Origin: an uncultured Bacteroidales bacterium
GTDB taxonomy: Bacteria > Bacteroidota > Bacteroidia > Bacteroidales > Muribaculaceae
Length of the DNA: 64,000 nucleotides
Direction: 5' to 3'
NCBI GenBank assembly: GCA_902786725.1
Contig: CADADP010000004.1
Span: forward strand, 40,371 to 104,370
The first letter of the stretch is position 1, and each line of letters begins with the position of its first letter. This document shows positions 9,242 to 17,321 of this stretch, in pieces. The position numbers were made by a program, and so were the translations under genes. Below the pieces are notes generated by a model. It had not been told where the DNA came from. It made no database searches and saw only the letters and a program-made list of their open reading frames with translations.

Positions 9242-10336
9242 TTATTGTTTGCGCGCCTGTGGCCTTGTGGCCTTGTTTGCCTTTGCGTTTTCATCGTCGT
9301 CCTTGCGGACTTTTCCGGCGAGCATTCCGCAAGCCGCCGCGATGTCTTCGCCACGGCTGCGGCGTATGGTGCATGTGATGCCGTGTCCGTTGAGATAGTC
9401 GCGGAACATGGCCATGCGTTCGTCGCCTGAAGTTCGCAACTTGGGCGCATCGGGAATCATGTGGTAGCGAATGAGGTTGACACGGATGTCGGTGTTAGGC
9501 AGAATTTCGCGCAGTCGCTCGGCGTGAGGCACGTCATCGTTGAACCACTGCCACATGATGTATTCCACTGAGAGACGTCGCTGGTGCGCGAAGTCGTATT
9601 TGCCGAGCATTTCCAGCACGTCCTTGACGGGATAGAGTTTCTGTATGGGCATGAGCGACTGACGTTCCTCGGGGATGGCATTGTGGACGCTGAGCGCGAT
9701 GTGTACTTGCGTTTGTTCCACGAGCTGCTTCAGAGCCGGTTTGACACCGACTGTGGAGACGGTGACACGTTTTGGGCTCCAAGCGAATCCCCAGTCGGAG
9801 GTCATGATTTCGATGACCTTGAGTACGGGTTCGATATTGTCGAGCGGTTCGCCCATTCCCATGAAGACGACGTTGGTTATCGAGTCGCTTTCTGGAATGC
9901 TGAGCACTTGATTGATGATTTCGTTTGCGGTGAGATTACCGTGCCAGCCCTGCCTGCCGGTCATGCAGAAGTAGCAGTTCATGCGGCATCCCTTTTGCGA
10001 TGAGATGCAGAGCGTGTTCCGGTCTTCGTCGGGTATAAGCACTGCTTCCACGGCCTTGTTGTCGCCCACGGGGAAGAGGTATTTTACGGTTCCGTCCTGG
10101 CTGTGCTGCGCGTTGGCCGGAGGGGTGAGTCCCACGCAGTATCTCTCGGCGAGTGCGGCCCGGTTCTGCTTGGAAATGTTGGTCATTTCGTCGAATGATG
10201 CAACACGCTTAACGTAGAGCCATTGCGCGAGTTGCGACGCCACGAACCGAGGCATTTGCATGCTTGCGGTGACGCCGCGGAGGTCGTCGAGCGTCATGCC
10301 GGCGAGCGGCTTAAGTTGTTTGTTTGTAATCTCCAT
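9242..10336 (-). CDS. rlmN: 23S rRNA (adenine-2503-C2)-methyltransferase RlmN
   Basis: A radical-SAM dual-specificity methyltransferase that methylates A2503 of 23S rRNA, and in many species A37 of some tRNAs. It has the radical-SAM cluster motif GCRMNCYFC (C-x3-C-x2-C) followed by MTGRQGW, and the C-terminal RGEDIAAACGML, whose Cys matches the one that forms the covalent RNA intermediate in E. coli RlmN. The start at 10336 (MEITNKQLKPL) fits family length, giving 364 residues; an in-frame start 30 bases upstream would overlap the promoter-like box. The tail is Lys/Arg/Ala-rich (NANKATRPQARKQ). A TACCTTTG -7 box lies at 10364-10371. Confidence 0.95.
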   Translation of the reverse strand: MEITNKQLKPLAGMTLDDLRGVTASMQMPRFVASQLAQWLYVKRVASFDEMTNISKQNRAALAERYCVGLTPPANAQHSQDGTVKYLFPVGDNKAVEAVLIPDEDRNTLCISSQKGCRMNCYFCMTGRQGWHGNLTANEIINQVLSIPESDSITNVVFMGMGEPLDNIEPVLKVIEIMTSDWGFAWSPKRVTVSTVGVKPALKQLVEQTQVHIALSVHNAIPEERQSLMPIQKLYPVKDVLEMLGKYDFAHQRRLSVEYIMWQWFNDDVPHAERLREILPNTDIRVNLIRYHMIPDAPKLRTSGDERMAMFRDYLNGHGITCTIRRSRGEDIAAACGMLAGKVRKDDDENAKANKATRPQARKQ

Positions 10337-10363
10337 TATTGTCTTGAAAAGATGAAAAGGACA

Positions 10364-10371
10364 CAAAGGTA
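10364..10371 (-). promoter_or_regulatory. Candidate -7 box for rlmN
   Basis: TACCTTTG on the minus strand fits TAnnTTTG and lies 28 bases before the chosen rlmN start. I see no convincing TTTG at the -33 position. Confidence 0.4.
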
Positions 10372-10487
10372 CTTATTTATTTTGTAAAAGCGCCATAAAA
10401 TAGCGATTTTTAACGTTTGGCGAGTGATTTTCGAGATGTGAGAGGATGCCGATGGGCAGACCGCCGGAGTGAAATGCAGAAAATGAC

Positions 10488-10519
10488 CTTGACAAAAAGA
10501 TGAAAAAAACGTAAATTTG
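10488..10519 (+). promoter_or_regulatory. Promoter of the GH92 gene
   Basis: TTG at 10489-10491, a 20-base spacer, then TAAATTTG at 10512-10519. Predicted transcription begins about 40 bases before the GH92 ATG. The rest of the 229-base rlmN-GH92 gap shows nothing else. Confidence 0.65.
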
Positions 10520-10565
10520 CGGTGAGAATTATTTAGGCTTTAACAGACAGAAAAGAAATAGAATT

Positions 10566-12779
10566 ATGACGATGATGACCAAAAAGGGAATATGGGCGAG
10601 GATAATGGTTGCGGCACTTGCTGTGGCCGGATGTTTTGTGTCGGAGGGCGCGAATTACACTCAGTGGGTGAACCCGCTGATAGGCAGTGCCGGAGACGGG
10701 AATGTGTGGGTAGGCGCGAGTGTGCCGTTCGGCATGGTGCAGTTGGGTCCCACCAGTGTGCCCATGGAGTGGCATTTCTGCTCGGGCTATAACCGTAGCG
10801 ACTCGACGGTTATAGGTTTCAGTCAAAACCACCTGAGCGGAACCGGCAGTAGCGACCTGATGGACGTGAACGTGATGCCCGTGACCGGCGAGGTGAAGTA
10901 TGCCCGTGGCACTGTGGACGACCCGCAGAGTGGGATGTGGAGCCTGAGTGACCGCCGTCGTGAGGTGGCTGAGCCAGGCTACTACAAGACGTATCTGAGT
11001 CGCTACGGCATCATGGCCGAGATGACTGCAACGTGCCGTGTGGGCCTGCATCGCTACACATTCCCGGCCAGTGATGACGCCGCGATAGTGGTGGACCTGG
11101 AGAGTGGGCAGTTTGACCACGCCACAGCCGGTTATATCCGCGTAATAGACGAGTGCACAATAGAAGGATTTCGCTTCTCGGACGGATGGGCTCAGGGTCA
11201 GCGCGTGTATTTCGCGGCTCAGTTCTCCAAGCCGTTTAGGTCAGTGCGACTGATAGCCGACGGCAAGGAAGTGCCCGGCGCGAAAGAATTGAAAGCCATG
11301 AGCACGTATGGCCGATTTGACTTTGTTACGGCCGAGGGCGAGCAAGTGCTGATGAAGGTGGGCCTGTCGTGCACATCGATGCAGGCTGCTCGGATGAATC
11401 TGGCGGCCGAAATGCCCGGCTGGGACTTTGATGGAGTGCGCGCCGCGGCCCGGAAGCAGTGGAACGACGCGCTGGGCCGGATAGAGATAAAGACAGCCGA
11501 CGATAGTGTGAAGCGCATTTTCTACACAGCGATGTATCACGCGATGATAGCGCCATTTACCGTGAGCGACGTGAGCGGGAGTTATCGCGGTCACGACGGC
11601 AAGGTGCACGGCAATCCCGGCCACCGCACGTTCACGGCGCTGAGCCTGTGGGATACCTACCGCGCGTGGCATCCGCTGATGACCTTGATACGTCCCGAGA
11701 TGGTGCCCGAGATGGTGAACACGATGCTCGACATCTGCGATGAGCAGGGCCGCTTGCCCATTTGGCCCCTCTACGGCTGTGAAACAGAGGGAATGATAGG
11801 ATACCCCGCAGTGCCGGTGGTGGCCGACGCGGTGCTAAAAGGCATAAAGGGCGTTGACCCCGAGCGCGCCTATGCCGCGATGCGAAAGACTGCTATGGGC
11901 AACGACCGCGGGCTGCGCGCAAGGCGCGAGTATGGTTACATACCGTGCGACTCGATGATGCGCAGTGTGGCGTTTGAACTGGAGTATGACTTGGCCGACT
12001 GGGCCATAGCGCAGGTGGCGCGAAAACTGGGCAAGGAAGCCGATTACGACTACTTTATGGAGCGTAGCCGAGGGTATAAGAAAGTGTTTGACAAGAGCAT
12101 AAACCTGATGCGCGGCAAGGACTCGAAAGGCGAGTGGAACAAGGCGTTCGATCCGATAAAGCAGATACACTTTGGAGATGAGTTCTGCGAGGGCAACGCG
12201 TGGCAATACACATGGCTCGTGCCACACGACATAGAGGGGCTGACCGAGTGTTTCGGAAGTCGTGAGGCTACGATAGCGAAACTGGACTCGCTGTTTGAGA
12301 TAACCGGTGACCTGGGCGAGGAGGCTGCGCCCGACATATCGGGACTTATAGGGATGTATGCCCATGGCAATGAACCGAGCCACCACGTGTTGTATCTCTA
12401 CAACTTACTGGGCGAGCCGTGGAAGACAGCCGAACGAGTGCGCCAAGTTCTGGGTACGATGTATCACGACGACCCGGTGGGTATGGAGGGCAACGAAGAT
12501 ATGGGCCAGATGTCGGCCTGGTACATTATGAGCGCGATGGGTCTGTATCAGGTGGAGCCTGCCGGCGGAAAATATGTGTTCGGCAGCCCCATTCTGGACG
12601 AGGCGGTGCTGAAGATAGGCAAGAAAAAATTCAGGATAGTGGCCCATAATGTGAGCGCTGAGAATAAGTATATCAAGAGCGTGAAACTCAACGGTCGCGC
12701 CTACGACAAGTGGTATATTACCCATGAGGATATGGCTCGCGGCGGCACGCTTGAGTTCTTTATGGGAGGAGAACGGTAG
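10566..12779 (+). CDS. Glycoside hydrolase family 92, alpha-1,2-mannosidase-like lipoprotein
   Basis: GH92 enzymes are Ca2+-dependent exo-alpha-mannosidases that trim mannose from host or yeast N-glycans. This 737-residue protein starts with a signal sequence ending in a lipobox-like VAGC, so it is probably lipid-anchored. Family landmarks include YTQWVNPLIG and GMVQLGPTS near the start, the HFCSGY/NHLSGTG region, and GNEDMGQMSAWYIMSAMG near the C-terminus, which contributes catalytic and Ca2+-binding residues. There is no SusC/SusD pair or other mannan gene beside it, so it is not in a classic polysaccharide-utilisation locus. It has its own promoter at 10488-10519, and a perfect 30-base palindrome follows its stop. 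Confidence 0.95.
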   Translation: MTMMTKKGIWARIMVAALAVAGCFVSEGANYTQWVNPLIGSAGDGNVWVGASVPFGMVQLGPTSVPMEWHFCSGYNRSDSTVIGFSQNHLSGTGSSDLMDVNVMPVTGEVKYARGTVDDPQSGMWSLSDRRREVAEPGYYKTYLSRYGIMAEMTATCRVGLHRYTFPASDDAAIVVDLESGQFDHATAGYIRVIDECTIEGFRFSDGWAQGQRVYFAAQFSKPFRSVRLIADGKEVPGAKELKAMSTYGRFDFVTAEGEQVLMKVGLSCTSMQAARMNLAAEMPGWDFDGVRAAARKQWNDALGRIEIKTADDSVKRIFYTAMYHAMIAPFTVSDVSGSYRGHDGKVHGNPGHRTFTALSLWDTYRAWHPLMTLIRPEMVPEMVNTMLDICDEQGRLPIWPLYGCETEGMIGYPAVPVVADAVLKGIKGVDPERAYAAMRKTAMGNDRGLRARREYGYIPCDSMMRSVAFELEYDLADWAIAQVARKLGKEADYDYFMERSRGYKKVFDKSINLMRGKDSKGEWNKAFDPIKQIHFGDEFCEGNAWQYTWLVPHDIEGLTECFGSREATIAKLDSLFEITGDLGEEAAPDISGLIGMYAHGNEPSHHVLYLYNLLGEPWKTAERVRQVLGTMYHDDPVGMEGNEDMGQMSAWYIMSAMGLYQVEPAGGKYVFGSPILDEAVLKIGKKKFRIVAHNVSAENKYIKSVKLNGRAYDKWYITHEDMARGGTLEFFMGGER

Positions 12780-12782
12780 AGT

Positions 12783-12812
12783 TCAGGTTTTGCAACGCGT
12801 TGCAAAACCTGA
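12783..12812. other. Perfect 30-base palindrome
   Basis: TCAGGTTTTGCAACG is followed immediately by its exact reverse complement, four bases after the GH92 stop and 28 bases before mltG. RNA from either strand would form a near-loopless hairpin. No T-run follows, so it could be a terminator, a processing site between GH92 and mltG, or a protein-binding site. Confidence 0.9.
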
Positions 12813-12840
12813 GGAGTAGGGAGTGGTTTAAAATGAGGCA

Positions 12841-13863
12841 ATGAATATGACGAAGAAGAAAATACTGACGGCTGTGGCTGTGGTGGCCCTTGCGGGAATA
12901 TGCTACATGGCCTATGTGGGGCGCGTGTTGTTGGGCGGAGCTCCGGCCGATGCCGAGATACGCCTGCGCAAGGGATGCACGGTGGAGATGGTGACCGACT
13001 CGATAGCGCGAGTGCTGGATGCCGACTATGCCGCTAAGGTGGGCGAGGCGTTGCGGATACTGAAGGCCAATGTGGAGGACAGGCAGGGCGCTTATCGCAT
13101 AATGAGCGGAGAGAGCGCGATGTCGGTGGCCCGCAAGATAAGGAGCGGTGCAGAGAGCGGCGTGAAGTTCACGTTCAATAATGTGCGCACCAAGCAGGAC
13201 TGGGCTCGGCGAGTGGGGGCCACGTTTGCGATGGACGCCGACTCGATGCTGGCCGTGCTCAACGATACAGCCGAGTGTGCAAAGTATGGGTTTACGCCCG
13301 ACAATATCACAGCGATGTTGCTGCCCGATACCTACGAGTTCTACTGGTGTGTGACTCCGCAGAAGCTGCTTGGCAGGTTGCATGACTATTATGAGTATTT
13401 TTGGGATAACGCTCGGCGTAGAAAGGCCGCGGACCTGGGACTGACGCCGGCCGAAGTGAGCGTGGTGGCGTCGATAGTGGAGGAGGAGACGGCCAAAACC
13501 GACGAGCGAGGCAAGGTAGCGCGGTTGTACCTGAATAGACTGGACCGCAAGATGCCATTGCAGGCCGACCCCACGGTGAAGTTCGCTCTGGGGGACTTTG
13601 GGCTACGTCGGATAACGCACGCGATGACGCGAGTTCAGAGCAAGTGGAACACGTATGTGATAGCGGGGTTGCCACCGGGCCCGATACGAGTGGTGGAGAA
13701 GCGCACCCTGGACGCGGTGCTCAACGCGCCAACGCATGATTATCTGTATATGTGCGCTAAGGAGGACTTCTCGGGGTATCACAACTTTGCCGTGAGCCTG
13801 AGCGAGCATAATGCCAACGCCAAGCGATATCAGGCGGCGCTCAACGCGCGAGGGATAAAGTAG
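12841..13863 (+). CDS. mltG: Endolytic murein transglycosylase MltG
   Basis: MltG cleaves nascent peptidoglycan glycan strands and is thought to set where synthesis ends. The 340-residue protein has one N-terminal membrane anchor (ILTAVAVVALAGICYMAYVG), a LysM-like region, and the YceG catalytic domain with MLLPDTYEFYW, ASIVEEETAKTDERGKVA (the Glu of IVEEET is the expected catalytic residue), QADPTVKFAL, YVIAGLPPGPI and the terminal HNFAVSLSEHN. It lies 61 bases behind GH92 across a palindrome and may depend on readthrough. The order mltG, yjbQ-like, miaA is kept on one strand. Confidence 0.95.
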   Translation: MNMTKKKILTAVAVVALAGICYMAYVGRVLLGGAPADAEIRLRKGCTVEMVTDSIARVLDADYAAKVGEALRILKANVEDRQGAYRIMSGESAMSVARKIRSGAESGVKFTFNNVRTKQDWARRVGATFAMDADSMLAVLNDTAECAKYGFTPDNITAMLLPDTYEFYWCVTPQKLLGRLHDYYEYFWDNARRRKAADLGLTPAEVSVVASIVEEETAKTDERGKVARLYLNRLDRKMPLQADPTVKFALGDFGLRRITHAMTRVQSKWNTYVIAGLPPGPIRVVEKRTLDAVLNAPTHDYLYMCAKEDFSGYHNFAVSLSEHNANAKRYQAALNARGIK

Positions 13864-13917
13864 GGGGTGGCTCGGGGTTCGCTTTTATGCTTGTTTCTTA
13901 TCGGTGCAGAAATTAGA

Positions 13918-13946
13918 CAACGATTGACAGCAAGGGACAATTGTTG
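13918..13946. repeat. Short inverted repeat between mltG and the YjbQ-like gene
   Basis: CAACGATTG and CAATTGTTG form an imperfect 9-bp stem with an 11-base loop in the 164-base gap. It could be a weak terminator for mltG. Nothing else is evident in the gap. Confidence 0.35.
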
Positions 13947-14027
13947 AATAGGTCTCGGCAATCGCATTCCATTGTGGCTATTTGGCTTTTTGAATTAGTA
14001 AAGAAAATTAATAAAGAAGTGAGTATT

Positions 14028-14441
14028 ATGATACGACAAGTGGAGATAACGCTGCGGGAGCGAGGGCGCGGATGCCACCTGGTGACTCGTGAGGTGCTGG
14101 AACAGGTGGGGGTGTTGCCGCAAACCGGACTGATGAACGTGATGGTGAAGCACACCTCGTGTGGGCTGTGTATTAACGAGAACGCCGACCCTGACGTGCG
14201 TCGCGACCTGAATGCGATACTGGACCGAATGGTGCCCGAGCGAGAGCCGTACTACCGCCATACGCTGGAGGGCGATGACGACATGCCGGCGCATGCCAAG
14301 AGTGCGCTGACCGGCGTGTCGCTCACGATACCCATTACCGGTGGTCGGCTGAATCTGGGCACGTGGCAGGGCATCTATCTGTGTGAGTTCCGCGACTATG
14401 GCGGTCCACGCCGCATGGTAGTGACGATTATAGGAGAATGA
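14028..14441 (+). CDS. YjbQ/UPF0047 family protein
   Basis: A 137-residue protein of the YjbQ (UPF0047) family, for which some members have a secondary thiamine-phosphate synthase activity; the true cellular role is uncertain. Seen in the sequence are VMVKHTSCGLCINENADPDV, the RHTLEGDDDMPAHAKSAL segment with conserved His/Asp residues, and LNLGTWQGIYLCEFRD, all typical of the family. I chose the ATG at 14028 because it begins directly with the family N-terminus (MIRQVEITLRERG); an upstream in-frame extension to 13941 has no homology-like features. miaA starts 15 bases after its stop. Confidence 0.88.
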   Translation: MIRQVEITLRERGRGCHLVTREVLEQVGVLPQTGLMNVMVKHTSCGLCINENADPDVRRDLNAILDRMVPEREPYYRHTLEGDDDMPAHAKSALTGVSLTIPITGGRLNLGTWQGIYLCEFRDYGGPRRMVVTIIGE

Positions 14442-14456
14442 GACGGCTTGTGTGAA

Positions 14457-15374
14457 ATGGAGCAGGCAAAGAAAAAGACGCTGGTGGTGATAACCGGGCC
14501 CACGGGAGTGGGAAAGACCGGTGTGGCGATAGACGTGGCGCGATGGCTGGGTTGCGAGATAATCAATGCCGACTCGCGGCAGGTGTTCCGTGGTATTCCC
14601 ATAGGCACGGCGGCGCCAACAGCCGAGCAGCAGGCGGCTGTGCGTCATCACTTTGTGGCGGTGAAGAATCTGGATGAATACTACAGCGCCAGTGAGTTTG
14701 AGAGCGATGTGTTGCGGCTATTGGAGACCGAGATGTGGCAACGAGGTGACTATGCGGTGATGTGTGGAGGGTCGATGCTCTATGTGGATGCAGTGTGTAA
14801 TGGGATAGACGAGTTGCCCACGATAAGCGACGCGGTGCGTGCGGCAGTGGCCCTGAAGTGGCGTGACGAGGGTTTGGAATCGCTGCTGGCCGAACTGGCC
14901 GAGCGGGATCCGGCGTATTACAGCCAAGTGGATAAGCGGAACGCGAAGCGCGTGGCGCACGCCGTGGAGATTTGTCGCCAGGCCGGGAGACCATATTCGG
15001 AGTTGCGCACAGGCGCGGTGAAAGAGCGCGACTTCGCGGTGGTGAAAGTGGGGCTGAATGTGCCGCGTGAGGAACTGTTTTCGCGCATCAACGCCCGAGT
15101 GGATGCCATGATGGCGGCAGGCCTGGAAGAAGAGGCGCGCCGAGTGTATGGTCTGCGTCAGCTAAACTCGCTCAATACTGTGGGTTACAAAGAAATGTTT
15201 GCCTACTTCGATGGGGCGATGGACTTGGCGACAGCGCGCGAGCGGATAAAGAAAAACACGCGAGTGTATGCCAAGAAGCAACTCACGTGGTATGCGAAAG
15301 ACCCGGCCATAGTGTGGTGTGAGCCGGAGCGAGCGCAAGAAGTGATAACCGGTCTTATTCAGAGAGCGCCTTGA
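14457..15374 (+). CDS. miaA: tRNA dimethylallyltransferase
   Basis: MiaA transfers a dimethylallyl group to N6 of A37 in tRNAs that read codons starting with U. The 305-residue protein has the P-loop GPTGVGKT (14-21) and the family signatures NADSRQVFRGIPIGTAAP and GGSMLYVDAVCNGID, with the C-terminal NTRVYAKKQLTWYAKD. The ATG at 14457 is preferred over an in-frame TTG at 14448. Its last 20 bases overlap, tail to tail, the end of the small membrane-protein gene on the opposite strand (15355-15374). Cotranscription with the YjbQ-like gene is likely. Confidence 0.95.
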   Translation: MEQAKKKTLVVITGPTGVGKTGVAIDVARWLGCEIINADSRQVFRGIPIGTAAPTAEQQAAVRHHFVAVKNLDEYYSASEFESDVLRLLETEMWQRGDYAVMCGGSMLYVDAVCNGIDELPTISDAVRAAVALKWRDEGLESLLAELAERDPAYYSQVDKRNAKRVAHAVEICRQAGRPYSELRTGAVKERDFAVVKVGLNVPREELFSRINARVDAMMAAGLEEEARRVYGLRQLNSLNTVGYKEMFAYFDGAMDLATARERIKKNTRVYAKKQLTWYAKDPAIVWCEPERAQEVITGLIQRAP

Positions 15375-15663
15375 CCCCCTGCCAGAGCACCGCGACTGTG
15401 ACAGCCACCAAAGCGAAGAAAAACAGCACGTCGGCCACGGTGATAACAGAGTGGTCGGCAAAGAGCGTGGCGTAGGTCCACATTCCCAGGCATCCCAGAA
15501 ATGCGGTGGCATAGACGGTGACCTTGAGCCACAGAAGCGAGTGCGGCTGTTTGTCGGGGAGTTTGTTGAGCACACGACGTGTGAACCACGGGTTTGGCGT
15601 CTCGGGGAAGGAATCCCGCTTGAGTTTGCGTGCTAATTCATTATCTAATGAGTCGTGTTTCAT
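15355..15663 (-). CDS. Small membrane protein, third gene of the sigma-factor operon
   Basis: A 102-residue protein with a charged N-terminal half of about 45 residues (MKHDSLDNELARKLKRDSF) and two predicted membrane segments (VTVYATAFLGCLGMWTYATL and VLFFFALVAVTVAVLWQG). It lies 25 bases after the ECF sigma-factor gene. Small membrane proteins in this position often act as anti-sigma factors or accessory partners, so that role is possible, but no zinc-finger (HxxxCxxC) motif is visible and no family is recognised. The C-terminal 20 bases overlap the end of miaA on the other strand. Confidence 0.6.
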   Translation of the reverse strand: MKHDSLDNELARKLKRDSFPETPNPWFTRRVLNKLPDKQPHSLLWLKVTVYATAFLGCLGMWTYATLFADHSVITVADVLFFFALVAVTVAVLWQGVKALSE

Positions 15664-15688
15664 AACAGTGAATGAGGTTTTCTGAGAG

Positions 15689-16237
15689 TTAACTGAAGTT
15701 GTTGTCGGGGTTGTCGGTGAGAGCGGCGGCCATTTTCTGTTTGGCTCGGTGCAGGTGCGACTTGATGGTGCCTTGAGGCAGTTGCATCACAGACGCTATG
15801 CGCTTGAGAGGCAAGTCGTGGATGTAGAAGAGCGTGACGATGGCCCGCTCGGTGTGGCTGAGGGCGGCCAGGGCCGCTTGCGTGTCGATAGAGGCATCGA
15901 TGGTGTGCGGGGAATCGAGAGGCGCGTCGGCGAGAGTGTTGATGTCGGGGGAGGCGATGTCATGGGTCCGCCTGATGTGGGCGTAGAACTCGTTGTAGGC
16001 GATGCGGAACAGCCAAGTGGAGAAAGATGAAAGCCCCCGGAACGAGCGGATACTGAGATAAGCCTTGATAAACGTTTCTTGCGCGAGGTCGTCGGTTAGG
16101 TCGGCATTGCCCATGGTGAGGTTCATCAGGAATCGCCTCAGCGCGGGTTGATAAGCCTCAACGAGCGTGCCGAAAGCGTTCCTGTCGTCGGCAAGAACGC
16201 ATCGTGAGATAAGTGCTATTTCGTCCAGTTTCCTCAT
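15689..16237 (-). CDS. ECF-type RNA polymerase sigma factor
   Basis: A 182-residue group IV sigma factor. Region 2 is seen in DLAQETFIKAYLSIRSFRG and STWLFRIAYNEFYAHIRR, and region 4 in LPLKRIASVMQLPQGTIKSH, a helix-turn-helix that reads the -35 element. The ATG at 16237 is preferred to an in-frame TTG at 16255. It is the middle gene of a leftward set: membrane protein with Q/P-rich tail, sigma factor, small membrane protein. Extracytoplasmic stress control is inferred from the family; the target genes are not visible. Confidence 0.9.
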   Translation of the reverse strand: MRKLDEIALISRCVLADDRNAFGTLVEAYQPALRRFLMNLTMGNADLTDDLAQETFIKAYLSIRSFRGLSSFSTWLFRIAYNEFYAHIRRTHDIASPDINTLADAPLDSPHTIDASIDTQAALAALSHTERAIVTLFYIHDLPLKRIASVMQLPQGTIKSHLHRAKQKMAAALTDNPDNNFS

Positions 16238-16261
16238 CGCGGACCCTTGTGGCAAGCGACT

Positions 16262-17149
16262 TTATTTGAACGGTGTGAAGACGGGCGGTTGCTGTTGAGG
16301 GGACTCGGGTCGTGCCGGTTGCTGCTGTTGCGGAGAGTCGGGTTGCTGCTGTTGCGAAGCGCGGAATTGCTGTTGCAGGTATGCGGCGTTGCGCTGCTCC
16401 AAGTAGGCTATAACCCCCTTGCTGGCGCCGATGAAAAGCAGGATGCTGCACAGACCCACCATTGGCATCGCGTCGGCGAGGGCAAAGAATAGCATGCCAC
16501 CCAGCCCAACGGCTATAAGGGTGAGAGGTGTCTTATAGGCCTGGACGTTGATGAGCCGGTCGGTGTTGAGAGCGTGCTCCGGGGCTGTGGGTTGACCGTC
16601 GGGTACGACATTGGAGACGGGAGGCGTCGCGAAGGATGGTTGCGCTTGCTGAACCACCACCGTTTGTCGAGGCTCGCGCCCCAGTATGGTGCCGCTGAGC
16701 GGGTAGTTGTTCTCGATGGCGCGTTCCATGACGCGGTACTTGGCGCGGCGATGCAGATACATAAACAGCAATCCCAGGAACACAATGGCAAAGATGGCAG
16801 TAAACACTATGGCGGTGTTTTTCGTGATCATGCCGGTTTCCAACGCTTTTCTGCGGATTCGCTCGGCCGAATTGATTTCCTCTATGCGAATGTCGCCCTC
16901 GGTAACTGAGTCGATTTCTATGGAGGTGTTGGAGTAGTACCCCGAGGGGTGAGTGATGAGCGTGTCGTGCAAGGCGCTTGAGAGCAGCGAGTTGAGCGTG
17001 GCGGTAGAGATAGTTACCGAGTTGTCGCCCGAACGAATCACGATGGCGCTGTCGCCTTGCAGCGAGAGAGTTCCCGAGGGGGTGTTTTGGGAACTCGCCG
17101 CACTGCACGAAATAATGAAGATTGAGAGAAATAAAATAAGTTTTTTCAT
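16262..17149 (-). CDS. Membrane protein with DUF6249-like domain and Q/P-rich tail
   Basis: A 295-residue membrane protein. It starts with a signal peptide containing a possible lipobox (IISC), then an extracytoplasmic part of about 100 residues, a membrane segment (TAIFAIVFLGLLFMYLHRRA) followed by the motif YRVMERAIENNYPLSG, and two more membrane segments (LTLIAVGLGGMLFFALADAM and VGLCSILLFIGASKGVIAYL). The C-terminal 45 residues are low-complexity Gln/Pro (runs such as QQQQP). The middle resembles DUF6249 proteins, which often accompany ECF sigma genes in Bacteroidetes. It ends 24 bases before the sigma-factor ATG, so the three genes look like one operon. Function unknown. Confidence 0.65.
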   Translation of the reverse strand: MKKLILFLSIFIISCSAASSQNTPSGTLSLQGDSAIVIRSGDNSVTISTATLNSLLSSALHDTLITHPSGYYSNTSIEIDSVTEGDIRIEEINSAERIRRKALETGMITKNTAIVFTAIFAIVFLGLLFMYLHRRAKYRVMERAIENNYPLSGTILGREPRQTVVVQQAQPSFATPPVSNVVPDGQPTAPEHALNTDRLINVQAYKTPLTLIAVGLGGMLFFALADAMPMVGLCSILLFIGASKGVIAYLEQRNAAYLQQQFRASQQQQPDSPQQQQPARPESPQQQPPVFTPFK

Positions 17150-17239
17150 AATTCAAATGTTTTTTTCTGTGCATTAGATGCTGTGAAGTTAGTGAAAGGT
17201 TGCAAAAGAAGATGATTTTTTTGGAAAAATATGTGTGAG

Positions 17240-17277
17240 TTTCACCCAAATCGGTCATCAGGCCGATTTGGGTGAAA
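17240..17277 (-). terminator. Terminator of the cyd operon
   Basis: A perfect 15-bp stem (TTTCACCCAAATCGG / CCGATTTGGGTGAAA) with an 8-base loop lies 45 bases after the cydB stop and before the DUF6249-like gene. No strong U-run follows immediately. Confidence 0.8.
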
Positions 17278-17321
17278 GTATGGAATTACATGTCTTATGT
17301 AATGGTGTGTTCCGGGTGGGG

